A stretch of DNA of 64,000 nt from Bifidobacterium parmae (GTDB lineage Bacteria; Actinomycetota; Actinomycetes; Actinomycetales; Bifidobacteriaceae), in contig NZ_NMWT01000001.1 of assembly GCF_002860365.1 (NCBI RefSeq), positions 86,567 to 150,566 on the forward strand, written 5' to 3'. Shown piece after piece: positions 25,355 through 33,318 of the stretch; position 1 is the first letter of the stretch, and every line of letters begins with the position of its first letter. The notes beneath the pieces are model-generated. The model was not told the DNA's origin. It did no database searches and saw nothing but the letters and a program-made list of their open reading frames with translations. Position numbers and translations under genes: made by a program.

Positions 25355-25785
25355 ACACGGCGCGAACGATCACCATCATTGACGCAGGCGAGGAAACCAA
25401 CGGCGCTCCAATCACACGCGGGAACCCGGCCATCTACGATACGGGAACACCCGTGGGACGCATCCTTGCCGCGATGTGCGACGGAGGCGACACCATCGAG
25501 AACCGCCAAGGCCTCACGCGCATCACCATCGCCGCCGACTCGGGAAACAGGCAGCCGACGTCCGGGCACGATGAACTTTTGCCGGCGGACACCGCCGTCA
25601 TGCATCCGACGGCCGACGATCCGCCATGGACCAAGGAACAGACGCTCACGAACATCCGCGTCCGCGCCGAACACCGCATCAACGGCCGGATCCCGCAACC
25701 GACCGATGCCCCCGCAGGCGATGACATGCGAAGAACCATGACGCAGCACCGCGGAGGCTTGGAAAGAGACAGGGGAAACCAATGA
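25351..25785 (+). CDS. Hypothetical protein with shared tail motif
   Basis: A 144-residue protein starting with GTG at 25351, overlapping the previous stop codon. The N-terminal half is beta-rich; residues about 98-115 carry WTKEQTLTNIRVRAEHR, the K-x2-T-L-x2-I-R-x-R-A-x2-R pattern also at the C-termini of the PcfB-like, hypothetical and ArdA proteins of this operon. The stop overlaps the coupling protein start. Confidence 0.55.
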   Translation: MNTARTITIIDAGEETNGAPITRGNPAIYDTGTPVGRILAAMCDGGDTIENRQGLTRITIAADSGNRQPTSGHDELLPADTAVMHPTADDPPWTKEQTLTNIRVRAEHRINGRIPQPTDAPAGDDMRRTMTQHRGGLERDRGNQ

Positions 25786-27443
25786 AACGTCTGCAAGCCA
25801 TACTGCCCGCGGCCATGGGACTGTTCACGCTGTTCTGGCTGGGTGACAAGATCGGCTACCAGATACGCACCGACCTGGATGAAGGCACGAGCGTGATCGA
25901 CCTGATGAACAGGTTCTGGCTCGACCTGTACCACCCATTCCACCTGTCCACGAACCATACCGACCTGATGTGCGGACTCGCCGCAATGGGTGTCGGCCTG
26001 CTGATCTGGGCATACAAGTACACGGCACGCCTGAACCTGCGCAGCGGCGAGGAACACGGCTCCGCTCACTGGGGCACCACGAAGGACATCAAACCGTTCA
26101 TCGACCCCGTGGAATCCCACAACATCCGATTCACCGCGACCGAACGGCTCTCCATAGACACGCGACGCACCCTACGCAACCTCAACGCGCTCCTGCTCGG
26201 CTCATCAGGCTCCGGCAAAACCCGCTACTACGTCAAACCCAACCTATTGTCCGTGGACATGAACTGGGCCGTCACCGACCCCAAAGGCGAACTCAAACGC
26301 GACACAGAACACGCCATGCGCGACCGCGGCTACCAGGTCAACACGCTCGACCTCATCCACCTCGACCGATCCGACCGGTTCAACCCCATGCGCTACATCG
26401 ACTCCAAGGAACCCCAATCCGCGATCCTGCGCCTGACCGACAACCTCGTCACCAACGCCACCGGAGACCGCAAAACCGGAGACAGCTTCTGGCAGGACGC
26501 CGAAAAAGCACTCCTATGCGCCCTCATCGCATGGACCTACTACACCGAAAACAACCCCACCCTCAACCAAGTCACCGACACCCTCGACCGCATGGGAGCC
26601 AGCGAACAAGACGAAGACAAGGAATACATCATCGACGCGCTCTTCGCCGAAACCCAAACCGAAATCCACCGCATGCGCGAACACCCCGACGACTACGACG
26701 CGGAAACCCGGAGAATGCTCGACGGGCTCGCGTTCGCATGCGCCCAATACAACACGTTCCTCAAAGGCGCCGGCGAAACCAAGAAAAGCATCATCATCAC
26801 CACCGGCGTCCACCTCGCACCCCTCCAAGTACGCGAAGTGCGCCGGATTCTCGACGGCGACGACATCCGGCTCGAAACCCTTGACCAAGGCAAACGCATC
26901 ATCTACCTCGAACTGCCCGACACCAATGCCACGTTCTCCTTCATCGCCAGCGTCTTCTACCAATGCCTCTTCGAAACGCTTGTACGCAAAGCCGACGCCA
27001 AACCCGACGGCGTGCTCGACCGCGACGTGCACTGCATGCTCGACGAATTCGCCAACATCGGCAAGATCCCCAACTTCGTAAGGCTCATCGCCACCATACG
27101 AAGCCGACGGATCAGCTGCAGCATCATCCTCCAGACCGTCAGCCAAGGCAAAAGCCTCTATCGGGATGACTGGGAGACCATCGCCGGCAACTGCGACAGC
27201 CAGCTCTTCCTCGGCGGCAACGAACCCAGCACCACCAAGTACATCAGCGACCGGCTCGGAGACCAGACCATCGACGTCATCGAAACCAGCGAAACCAAAG
27301 GCCTCAACGGCAGCTGGACGCGCAGTAACCGCAAGAACGCGAGAAAACTCCTCACCCCGGACGAACTTGGGCGCATCCCCACCAGCCAGTGCGTATACCT
27401 GCTCAGAGGGATTCCGCCATTCGAATCAAGGAAAGCGATGTAG
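25782..27443 (+). CDS. Type IV coupling protein (VirD4/TraG family)
   Basis: A 553-residue ATPase with one or two N-terminal membrane helices (about 5-25 and 60-80), Walker A LLLGSSGSGKTR near residue 145, Walker B CMLDEFANIGK near 420, and the conserved tail ISCSIILQTVSQ...AGNCDSQLFLGG. It links relaxosome and secretion channel. The sequence stops at RGIPPFESRKAM, where relatives normally continue a little further, and the next bases begin a lower-GC cassette, so the end may have been altered by insertion. Confidence 0.9.
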   Translation: MKRLQAILPAAMGLFTLFWLGDKIGYQIRTDLDEGTSVIDLMNRFWLDLYHPFHLSTNHTDLMCGLAAMGVGLLIWAYKYTARLNLRSGEEHGSAHWGTTKDIKPFIDPVESHNIRFTATERLSIDTRRTLRNLNALLLGSSGSGKTRYYVKPNLLSVDMNWAVTDPKGELKRDTEHAMRDRGYQVNTLDLIHLDRSDRFNPMRYIDSKEPQSAILRLTDNLVTNATGDRKTGDSFWQDAEKALLCALIAWTYYTENNPTLNQVTDTLDRMGASEQDEDKEYIIDALFAETQTEIHRMREHPDDYDAETRRMLDGLAFACAQYNTFLKGAGETKKSIIITTGVHLAPLQVREVRRILDGDDIRLETLDQGKRIIYLELPDTNATFSFIASVFYQCLFETLVRKADAKPDGVLDRDVHCMLDEFANIGKIPNFVRLIATIRSRRISCSIILQTVSQGKSLYRDDWETIAGNCDSQLFLGGNEPSTTKYISDRLGDQTIDVIETSETKGLNGSWTRSNRKNARKLLTPDELGRIPTSQCVYLLRGIPPFESRKAM

Positions 27444-27469
27444 TGCAACCATAAGTTCAACCGTCGATA

Positions 27470-28627
27470 TCAGCGGAGAGCAAGTGCTGGTTGCAGTCGT
27501 GCTGCTTTGATAGCTGGGGCCAGTGCTCCAAGTGCGGCCGTTGCAACTGCAGCGGCGCAGGCGATAATAGCAGCAGAGACGGGGTATTGCAGTTGAACCA
27601 TAGATGCTGCGGGCAATAATACGGGTAATGTTCCTACGATAAGCAATGAAATTATTATGGATCCTAAAGCAACGAAAAGGCTTAGCATGACGGACGATCC
27701 TACGACGAGACAGACGATGCTAAGCCGTGTTGCCCCGAGAGCGCGCCGTATCAACAGTTCGCGGGCTCGTTGCTCGATACCGGCCATGCCTATGTTGATG
27801 ATACCTATAGTGGATACCGTCAGCAATAGCAGGGCGGAGACCAGTGTTGCGGCCTGTAGGAAACTTACTATGGAATCATAGCTTTCCGCATTGTCGGTTC
27901 TGGTCGTATCCGTCACCGAGCCGCCGACAGTGTCGAAGAGCATGTCATTGACGAGCTGTTTGATCTCTGATTCGTTGAACGATAATGAATGGGGATGTAC
28001 TCGCAAGGTGATGCTGCTCGGGGTCCAGAGCAGAGGAAAGAACGTCTGCAGCATTATTGGGTTCATATATATCACAGGTTCAGTGGATCCATCGCTCACG
28101 ACGCCTCTGACGCGCACATTGAACGTTGAAATACTGTTGAATTGTCCAATCGTTAGTGAGTTGTTGACGGTATATAGATTATTGGCTGCTTCGTTGACGA
28201 CCGCGCAAGGTGAGGTTTGTTCGTTGTCGGTTGGGCATCCGATTCCTGAAATCAGGTGATTGGGGTAGATGAGGCTACGGTTGGAAGATGCGATGAGGAA
28301 GGTGGCGTTCTGAATCTTGCCGTGCTGGTATACGCCGAGTGAGGATATTTGGTATTCAGCAGCAATAGCCGCATCCTGACTGTGCTCTAGACTGTCCAAA
28401 AATGCGGCATTGGCTTTTGACGAGTTTGTGCCCGCATCTTTGACAGTCAATGTGTATGTGGGAGACCATCCCGAAAGTTGTGCATTGATGGTCTGCAGAT
28501 AATCTTTTCCGGTCGTTCCGATAAGCACCGAAGTGATGAGAGATAGGATTCCAACGGCCATGGACAGTGATGTCAGAATCGATCGCATAGGAGAGAGACG
28601 AAGATCTTTAATGATCATTTTGAGCAT
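27470..28627 (-). CDS. FtsX-type ABC permease of the bacteriocin-like operon
   Basis: A 385-residue membrane protein; the ATG at 28627 follows AAAGAGGTG and lies 20 bp inside the end of the ATPase gene. It has one N-terminal transmembrane helix (SMAVGILSLITSVLIG), a large extracellular domain (about 45-260) and three C-terminal helices with the FtsX motif RARELLIRRALGATR. This is MacB-like topology split from its ATPase. With the adaptor lipoprotein and ATPase it should export, or protect against, the small secreted protein encoded first in the operon. Confidence 0.85.
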   Translation of the reverse strand: MLKMIIKDLRLSPMRSILTSLSMAVGILSLITSVLIGTTGKDYLQTINAQLSGWSPTYTLTVKDAGTNSSKANAAFLDSLEHSQDAAIAAEYQISSLGVYQHGKIQNATFLIASSNRSLIYPNHLISGIGCPTDNEQTSPCAVVNEAANNLYTVNNSLTIGQFNSISTFNVRVRGVVSDGSTEPVIYMNPIMLQTFFPLLWTPSSITLRVHPHSLSFNESEIKQLVNDMLFDTVGGSVTDTTRTDNAESYDSIVSFLQAATLVSALLLLTVSTIGIINIGMAGIEQRARELLIRRALGATRLSIVCLVVGSSVMLSLFVALGSIIISLLIVGTLPVLLPAASMVQLQYPVSAAIIACAAAVATAALGALAPAIKAARLQPALALR

Positions 28628-29309
28628 GCAATTCACCTCTTTCCATGATGATCTGACGCTGACATTTCGACGCAAGTTGAGGGTCATGCGTCACAAGAAT
28701 CAGTGTCGTATGGTCTTGGTTGACGCGGTCAAACAGAAGATCCGCGACCGCGTTTCCGGTTTCCGTGTCAAGGGCGCCAGTAGGCTCATCGCAGATGATG
28801 ATGTCCGGGCCTGTGACCAGTGCACGAGCTATCGCGACCCGCTGTTGTTCTCCACCAGACAAGGATGAGGGGAATGCAGAGGCGCGATCGGACAATCCGA
28901 CGGACTGCAGCGCATTTGAAATCCTTCTATGCATTTTTCTTTTGGTATATTTCCGGCTGTATTCCAATGGAAGTGCCACATTTTCGACAACTCGCAGATG
29001 TGGAATAAGGGAGTAGTTTTGGAATACAAATCCTATGTGGGCACACCGGAACTTCGTGCGCCGAGCATCGGACCATCCGTCAACGCTTTCGCCGTTGAAC
29101 TCCAGTGTTCCTGAGAATTGCGCATTAAGCAGACCGATGATAGAGGCTATGCTGGTCTTTCCCGAGCCGGATTTTCCGACGATTGCGGTCGAAGTTCCCT
29201 TTTCAAATTCGACCGATGCATTTCGCACGGTTGTGAGTTTGTCACCGTTAGGTAGTCGGACATTGGCACTTACATTGCTCAATCGTATGATTGGCATACG
29301 GTCATTCAT
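28608..29309 (-). CDS. MacB-type ABC ATPase
   Basis: A 233-residue nucleotide-binding protein with Walker A GKSGSGKTS, Q-loop FVFQNYSLIPHL, signature LSGGEQQR, Walker B IIICDEP and H-loop LVTHD. It partners the FtsX permease directly downstream. Starts at 29309, 19 bp after the adaptor gene stop. Confidence 0.88.
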   Translation of the reverse strand: MNDRMPIIRLSNVSANVRLPNGDKLTTVRNASVEFEKGTSTAIVGKSGSGKTSIASIIGLLNAQFSGTLEFNGESVDGWSDARRTKFRCAHIGFVFQNYSLIPHLRVVENVALPLEYSRKYTKRKMHRRISNALQSVGLSDRASAFPSSLSGGEQQRVAIARALVTGPDIIICDEPTGALDTETGNAVADLLFDRVNQDHTTLILVTHDPQLASKCQRQIIMERGELHAQNDH

Positions 29310-29328
29310 CGGAACTCGCCTTTTCCTG

Positions 29329-30213
29329 TCATTGATTCTCGTTCACATCATCCGCCAGACCCGGAGCGACCGCAGAAACAATGTCGCCTTCATTGAGGCC
29401 TTTCAGTATTTGGATATGACTTCCGTCAGAAACGCCCAATTTCACCGCAACGACTTTGGATTTGCCATTTTTCACGACGGATACCTTTCCTGATTCAAGA
29501 CGTCCTGACACGCTTGAGATTGGGAGCAGCAAAGCGTCATCAACCGCGACGCCCATTAGTGCTGTGGTTGCGCTCTGACCGGGAAAAGCGGCGGTGTTCT
29601 TAGGAAAGAGACATTGCAGATTGCGCGTGCCCTCCGTGGGCCCCGATATGCCAGACGTATCCGTCGTATTAACCGCATCAGAGCCAACGACAGCGGCACA
29701 ATTGGTTGGCCCCTGCCCGTCCATGACCTGGAAGCGTCCTGTTATCTCCGTATCGGTGCCTATCGATCGCAGTAATACCGATGCGTCTACGACCGTGGAC
29801 AATCCTCCGTACTGTATTCCCACCAGAGGGTAATTGGCCGATACGGAATTGTCTCTCGCCACTGATGTGACCACGCCATCTACAGGAGCCGTCACCGTCG
29901 TATCATCGATAGTGCCCAGCTTGTCTCCGGTCTGTACCAATTGCCCGTCCGTGACGGAACCGTGAAACATGCCTGGCCGGGAAGCGGAAACAGTGAAATC
30001 TGACGAAACGCGCACCTCAGAAGTCGCTGATATCAGGGGAATGACTTTCCCTCTTCGAACGGTCACTGTTTGTGTTTGCGATTGCGACTGACTGTTGCTT
30101 CCATTCTCAGTAAATCCTTGATCATCAGAGGCGCATCCCGTAATCGCGGAGAAGATGGTCATTGTCAAAATCGCGCTAATTATTCGCTGGAGCTTTCCGT
30201 AAGATCTGGCCAT
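29329..30213 (-). CDS. MacA-like adaptor lipoprotein
   Basis: A 294-residue protein with a lipoprotein signal (helix ISAILTMTIFSA, lipobox ITGC), a Ser/Gln-rich linker and a biotinyl-lipoyl-like region (VSASRPGMFHGSVTDGQLV... and APVDGVVTSVARDNSV) as in HlyD/MacA membrane-fusion proteins. Gram-positive MacA-like proteins work with MacB-type pumps outside the membrane. The ATG at 30213 is 2 nt after the preceding stop. Confidence 0.75.
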   Translation of the reverse strand: MARSYGKLQRIISAILTMTIFSAITGCASDDQGFTENGSNSQSQSQTQTVTVRRGKVIPLISATSEVRVSSDFTVSASRPGMFHGSVTDGQLVQTGDKLGTIDDTTVTAPVDGVVTSVARDNSVSANYPLVGIQYGGLSTVVDASVLLRSIGTDTEITGRFQVMDGQGPTNCAAVVGSDAVNTTDTSGISGPTEGTRNLQCLFPKNTAAFPGQSATTALMGVAVDDALLLPISSVSGRLESGKVSVVKNGKSKVVAVKLGVSDGSHIQILKGLNEGDIVSAVAPGLADDVNENQ

Positions 30214-30215
30214 AA

Positions 30216-30701
30216 TCACAACCCGTTTACATCTCGGTACCAGGTGCAATCGGAATCATAGAACTGTTGCATAACAGAGGTATCTCCCAGCTGTGCCTTG
30301 CCGATTACTTCATTCTTAAAAACATTGTCTTCATCTATGTAATACGTCTTGAACCAATCGGTATCGGTTACCTTCTCCAATTCGCTCAGCGACTGCTGGT
30401 CACTGCCATCATCGGAGTTGTTCAATATCTTGTTCTCGGTTGAACAGATCCAGTAGAAATAAGCCTGTCCCTCACCCCACCCTTTCTGGTAGAGCTGATT
30501 GTCGCTCGTGGCTTTGGTCATATCCGAGGGAAACTGATCGCCGTCAGAGAGCGCGAAGGGGAAGTTCTCAGTGGTTTTCTTGTATTCTTGATTTGACTGC
30601 TCCCATGTCAGCGTATCCGCGCTATTTGTTGCACTCTGACCGCATGCACCGACTCCGAGCGTCATTCCAACCGTCAGCAGCATAGCAAATGTTTTCTTCA
30701 T
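30216..30701 (-). CDS. Small lipoprotein, possible immunity protein
   Basis: A 161-residue protein; the ATG at 30701 is preferred over upstream ATGs because of the AAAGAG site. The signal peptide ends at the lipobox GVGAC. The mature part is acidic and soluble with two more cysteines (WICST and DSDCTW) that could pair. Unrecognised. Second in the operon after the bacteriocin-like gene and a strong hairpin, it is well placed to be an immunity or accessory protein. Confidence 0.6.
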   Translation of the reverse strand: MKKTFAMLLTVGMTLGVGACGQSATNSADTLTWEQSNQEYKKTTENFPFALSDGDQFPSDMTKATSDNQLYQKGWGEGQAYFYWICSTENKILNNSDDGSDQQSLSELEKVTDTDWFKTYYIDEDNVFKNEVIGKAQLGDTSVMQQFYDSDCTWYRDVNGL

Positions 30702-30727
30702 TACGACTCTTTTCATTATGCTTTTGC

Positions 30728-30780
30728 ATAACCGTAGTTGGCTATGGAACATAAGTCGTTCCATAGCCAACTACGGTTAT
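30728..30780 (-). terminator. Long perfect hairpin after the bacteriocin-like gene
   Basis: 23-bp perfectly complementary arms (30728-30750 and 30758-30780) around a 7-base loop, 20 bp after the bacteriocin-like stop. No T tract follows, so it may limit read-through or stabilise the upstream mRNA. It lacks the TGTCATCT core of the promoter palindromes. Confidence 0.8.
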
Positions 30781-30800
30781 CTAGCTAAGGCTGATGTCAT

Positions 30801-31184
30801 CTACAAGTTCAGAGTTCCAGCCCAGTAATTGTCGGCCCCTCTTTGAGCTCCCATTCGGCCATTGAGGGCGTACGATCCTGTGGCAACCCAGCCCCAAGAC
30901 TGGTCTCCACCACTACCGTTATATTGAAGAGAACTTGTTTTCTGCTCTCCATCCGTGCCGCGCAGTCCGAATCGGCTGTAGGTTCCGACATTGTTGTAAA
31001 TTCGCAGGGAAGCATTACCGGCAAGATGAGACCGGAACGTCGAATATTGGATAAGGGCCCCTCCGGTATTCAGTTGTCCCCATACGTCGTACGTCGCGGC
31101 TTGAGCTGAAAGAGGTACTCCGAACGCCAGAACTCCACTCACGGCAGCTGCCGCAAGCGCTTTCTTGAGGTTTGTGGTTTGCAT
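30801..31184 (-). CDS. Small secreted protein, candidate lactococcin-972-like bacteriocin
   Basis: A 127-residue protein; ATG at 31184 with AAAGGAG. A clear Sec signal ends at SAQA, leaving about 98 residues rich in Gly, Tyr, Trp and Ser without cysteine (VWGQLNTGG, YSTFRSHLAGNASLRIYN, SWGWVATGSYAL, ADNYWAGTLNL). The order of aromatic and YS..H.AS elements recalls lactococcin 972, a beta-sandwich bacteriocin that blocks septum formation, but the match is weak. Genes for ABC exporters usually follow lactococcin-972 genes, as here. The promoter has a regulon palindrome and CATAAT at 31222-31227. Confidence 0.55.
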   Translation of the reverse strand: MQTTNLKKALAAAAVSGVLAFGVPLSAQAATYDVWGQLNTGGALIQYSTFRSHLAGNASLRIYNNVGTYSRFGLRGTDGEQKTSSLQYNGSGGDQSWGWVATGSYALNGRMGAQRGADNYWAGTLNL

Positions 31185-31246
31185 TATAGCTCCTTTGCTT
31201 GTGCCCATCAGGACACTGCCCATTATGCTGCTCTGCTATGGCAGAG

Positions 31247-31302
31247 TGATCTTCCCGTGGTTGGATGTCATCTAAAGATGACATCCAACCACGGGAAGAT
31301 CA
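31247..31302 (-). promoter_or_regulatory. 56-bp perfect inverted repeat with regulon core, upstream of bacteriocin-like gene
   Basis: The core TGTCATCTAAAGATGACA at 31266-31283 is embedded in perfectly paired 27-bp arms. The centre 31274.5 is 48 bp from CATAAT (31222-31227) and 90.5 bp from the start codon. No gene ends just upstream on this strand, so here the long arms are not explained by a terminator role. Confidence 0.82.
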
Positions 31303-31513
31303 AACCGAATGCGATCTCATCGACTGCATTATTGGTTGTGATTGCGTTCGGCGAGCAAACTATTGCGATCGAAGCTGTTGAACCCTGATGCCTCAGCGAT
31401 AGTTAACCACAGCGTCCGAAAACGTCAGAAACCCCCACTGCAGATGAGCCAGGACGCATCCCGCCAGTTAGTGCAATGCGTTTACTGACTCGTGGCATGT
31501 CGCCGTAAGGGGC
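31303..31513. other. Divergent intergenic segment
   Basis: About 210 bp between the palindromes of the two divergent operons. I see no gene or clear hairpin. It separates regulatory sites spaced 248 bp apart. Confidence 0.4.
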
Positions 31514-31531
31514 TGTCATCTATAGATGACA
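31514..31531 (+). promoter_or_regulatory. Perfect regulon palindrome upstream of amidase operon
   Basis: TGTCATCTATAGATGACA, perfectly symmetric, without extended arms. The centre 31522.5 is 60.5 bp from the amidase ATG. At the other sites the inferred transcript start lies about 60 bp from the centre, so this mRNA may be leaderless. Confidence 0.7.
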
Positions 31532-31582
31532 AAACTCATGCATACTTACCTATCTCCTGAATTCGATGCCATTGTGTGTTAA

Positions 31583-32701
31583 ATGCAAGCAAAAAAGATT
31601 ATTCCTCTGCTGACTGCTCTTTTAGTGCCGACTTTGTTGCTTCCTGCGAATGCATGTGCGTATGGAAGCGACAATGCGAAGACACAAGAGATCCAGCAGA
31701 CGCTTCATCAGTATTCGAAAGAACTATTGGCTGAATATCATTCGCCGCGTACGAGGTCCAAATTGAATGTCCCACTTACTGCGGAGGAACAGGCTGAAGA
31801 AGGTCTTATCAGCAAGAATGTTGAAGTCATACCGACGATTAGAAACATTCAATCATCAAATGATGGAAAGTACCTGATTGATGCAGATATGACCGTGAAT
31901 GTGAGCCTGGACGCAGACCCGGATACTGTTATTTATGTTAATGGTAAGCGAACGGACCATCTTGACCAGAGTTGGACTTCTACGCATGTCATGGAGCTTG
32001 CACACGCGGGAGGGCAGCAAGGGTATTCGATTATTAGCGATAAAGTGATTGATGAACAAGATTCACAGAAACACGCCGATACACCGGATGAATTGCTGAC
32101 CGAAGACAAAACACCTGCGTCTTTGGATGAAAATGGCGCATTGGAGAGTGAAGCGCTCAGCAAGGCTCAGGCATACGCCTTCGGGGACAACTCCGTCGGA
32201 GTAAATTATATTAAGGCGATGAATTATGCCGATAAATGGACGAGTCCTGAGTATGAAGATAAAATGAATCCTGCATATCCATCTTTTGGCGCTAACTGTG
32301 CAAATTTTGTCTCGCAGGCTCTTCATGAAGGCGGAATGACGCTGACCCGGCTATGGAATTACTCTACTGTGTTGCCGGACAAGCTGACGACACGTGCTTG
32401 GATGAATGCGGATAGCAATTATTCGTATATGAAGCATTATTCTCATAGTTATGACAGTTTGGATAATGTCTGGAAGGCATGGCAAGGCAGCATATTGTAT
32501 GTCGATTGGACCTCAAATAATGAAATCGATCACGCTATGTTCGTCGTGGGTGTAGTCGTAAAAGACGGCAAAGCCAATCCAGTCATAGACCAGAAGCAAG
32601 ATAATCGTCATCAAATCACGTTGACGGAGTCGTTGCAGAATGCCCATAAGCAAGGGAAAAATAATATGACCTGGTATGGGCTTCAATATCGTTATGACTG
32701 A
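31583..32701 (+). CDS. Secreted protein with putative amidase domain (Amidase_6-like)
   Basis: A 372-residue protein. The start at 31583 follows an in-frame stop and has no ribosome-binding site. The Sec signal ends near NACA|YG; a central domain of about 100 residues includes a conserved-looking VSLDADPDTVIYVNG segment. The C-terminal 165 residues match the putative amidase family: NYADKW, catalytic NCANFVSQALHEGG, DHAMFVVGV and the closing WYGLQYRYD. It probably acts on cell-wall peptide or amide bonds outside the cell. The regulon palindrome at its promoter links it to the antimicrobial loci. Confidence 0.78.
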   Translation: MQAKKIIPLLTALLVPTLLLPANACAYGSDNAKTQEIQQTLHQYSKELLAEYHSPRTRSKLNVPLTAEEQAEEGLISKNVEVIPTIRNIQSSNDGKYLIDADMTVNVSLDADPDTVIYVNGKRTDHLDQSWTSTHVMELAHAGGQQGYSIISDKVIDEQDSQKHADTPDELLTEDKTPASLDENGALESEALSKAQAYAFGDNSVGVNYIKAMNYADKWTSPEYEDKMNPAYPSFGANCANFVSQALHEGGMTLTRLWNYSTVLPDKLTTRAWMNADSNYSYMKHYSHSYDSLDNVWKAWQGSILYVDWTSNNEIDHAMFVVGVVVKDGKANPVIDQKQDNRHQITLTESLQNAHKQGKNNMTWYGLQYRYD

Positions 32702-33092
32702 GAAAATGGGCCTGAATGGCATGAAAAGTAACAGATGGGTTCAGGCTATATCAGTCATTACCTTGATATATGCCTGCATGACAGGCATACTGATGTTCCA
32801 GGTATCTGCTGCATATTCTCGGTGGGAAGCAGATCAAGTTGTCTGGAATTTAGCGACTTTAGTCTCAGCGGAGACCGAAAAGGCAAATTCGCGAGAATTC
32901 GGATTGACTGAATTTGAAAGACCTGAACTTCCGGAATATACCGAACCGTCTCATAAATACAGTATTTTTCCGTGGAAATTACTAAAGGAGAAGAATGATA
33001 TCATAGCGAGCGATAAGCTCATGAAGCAACAGACTGAATCTCATCTTGAATACGCGAACAGCGTTCTTAATAAATACAATCACCGCAATTGA
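32694..33092 (+). CDS. Membrane-anchored hypothetical protein
   Basis: A 132-residue protein overlapping the amidase gene end (ATGACTGAG; a start at 32706 is also possible, with GAG upstream). One transmembrane helix near the N-terminus (VITLIYACMTGILMFQVSA) is followed by a charged outer segment. No family recognised. Same operon as the secreted amidase, followed by a terminator. Confidence 0.55.
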   Translation: MTEKMGLNGMKSNRWVQAISVITLIYACMTGILMFQVSAAYSRWEADQVVWNLATLVSAETEKANSREFGLTEFERPELPEYTEPSHKYSIFPWKLLKEKNDIIASDKLMKQQTESHLEYANSVLNKYNHRN

Positions 33093-33318
33093 TGAGATAG
33101 GGGCTATCCCATATATTCCGTGGGATAGCCCTTATCTTCTTGTTCTTTAGAATCGCTTTAATCTGGTCAGGTTTGTCAGCCCGGCCGTGACTGCCAACGG
33201 CAGATTGGTCGAGTTCAACCGCATACTCCCTGATACGTTCGACGTCGTCGAGATTGACCGGCCCGAAAGCTCGACGAATACCGCTGTACCATCTCCTGAT
33301 CATTCCTGCAGGTGACAT
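33067..33318 (-). CDS. Small hypothetical protein, probably 3'-truncated
   Basis: An 83-residue frame whose ATG overlaps the preceding stop (TAATG), which suggests a real, translationally coupled gene of the secretion operon. Residues 1-53 (MIRRWYSGIRRAFG, VERIREYAVELDQ) look like ordinary helical protein. The last 30 codons read through the terminator of the convergent amidase operon, as expected if insertion of the 27.4-33.1 kb cassette replaced its true end. Low confidence. Confidence 0.35.
   Translation of the reverse strand: MSPAGMIRRWYSGIRRAFGPVNLDDVERIREYAVELDQSAVGSHGRADKPDQIKAILKNKKIRAIPRNIWDSPYLINCGDCIY
33096..33136 (+). terminator. Terminator of the amidase operon
   Basis: 16-bp arms (33096-33111 and 33121-33136, one mismatch) with a T-rich flank (TTCTTGTTCTTT), 4 bp after the stop at 33092. 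Confidence 0.85.
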
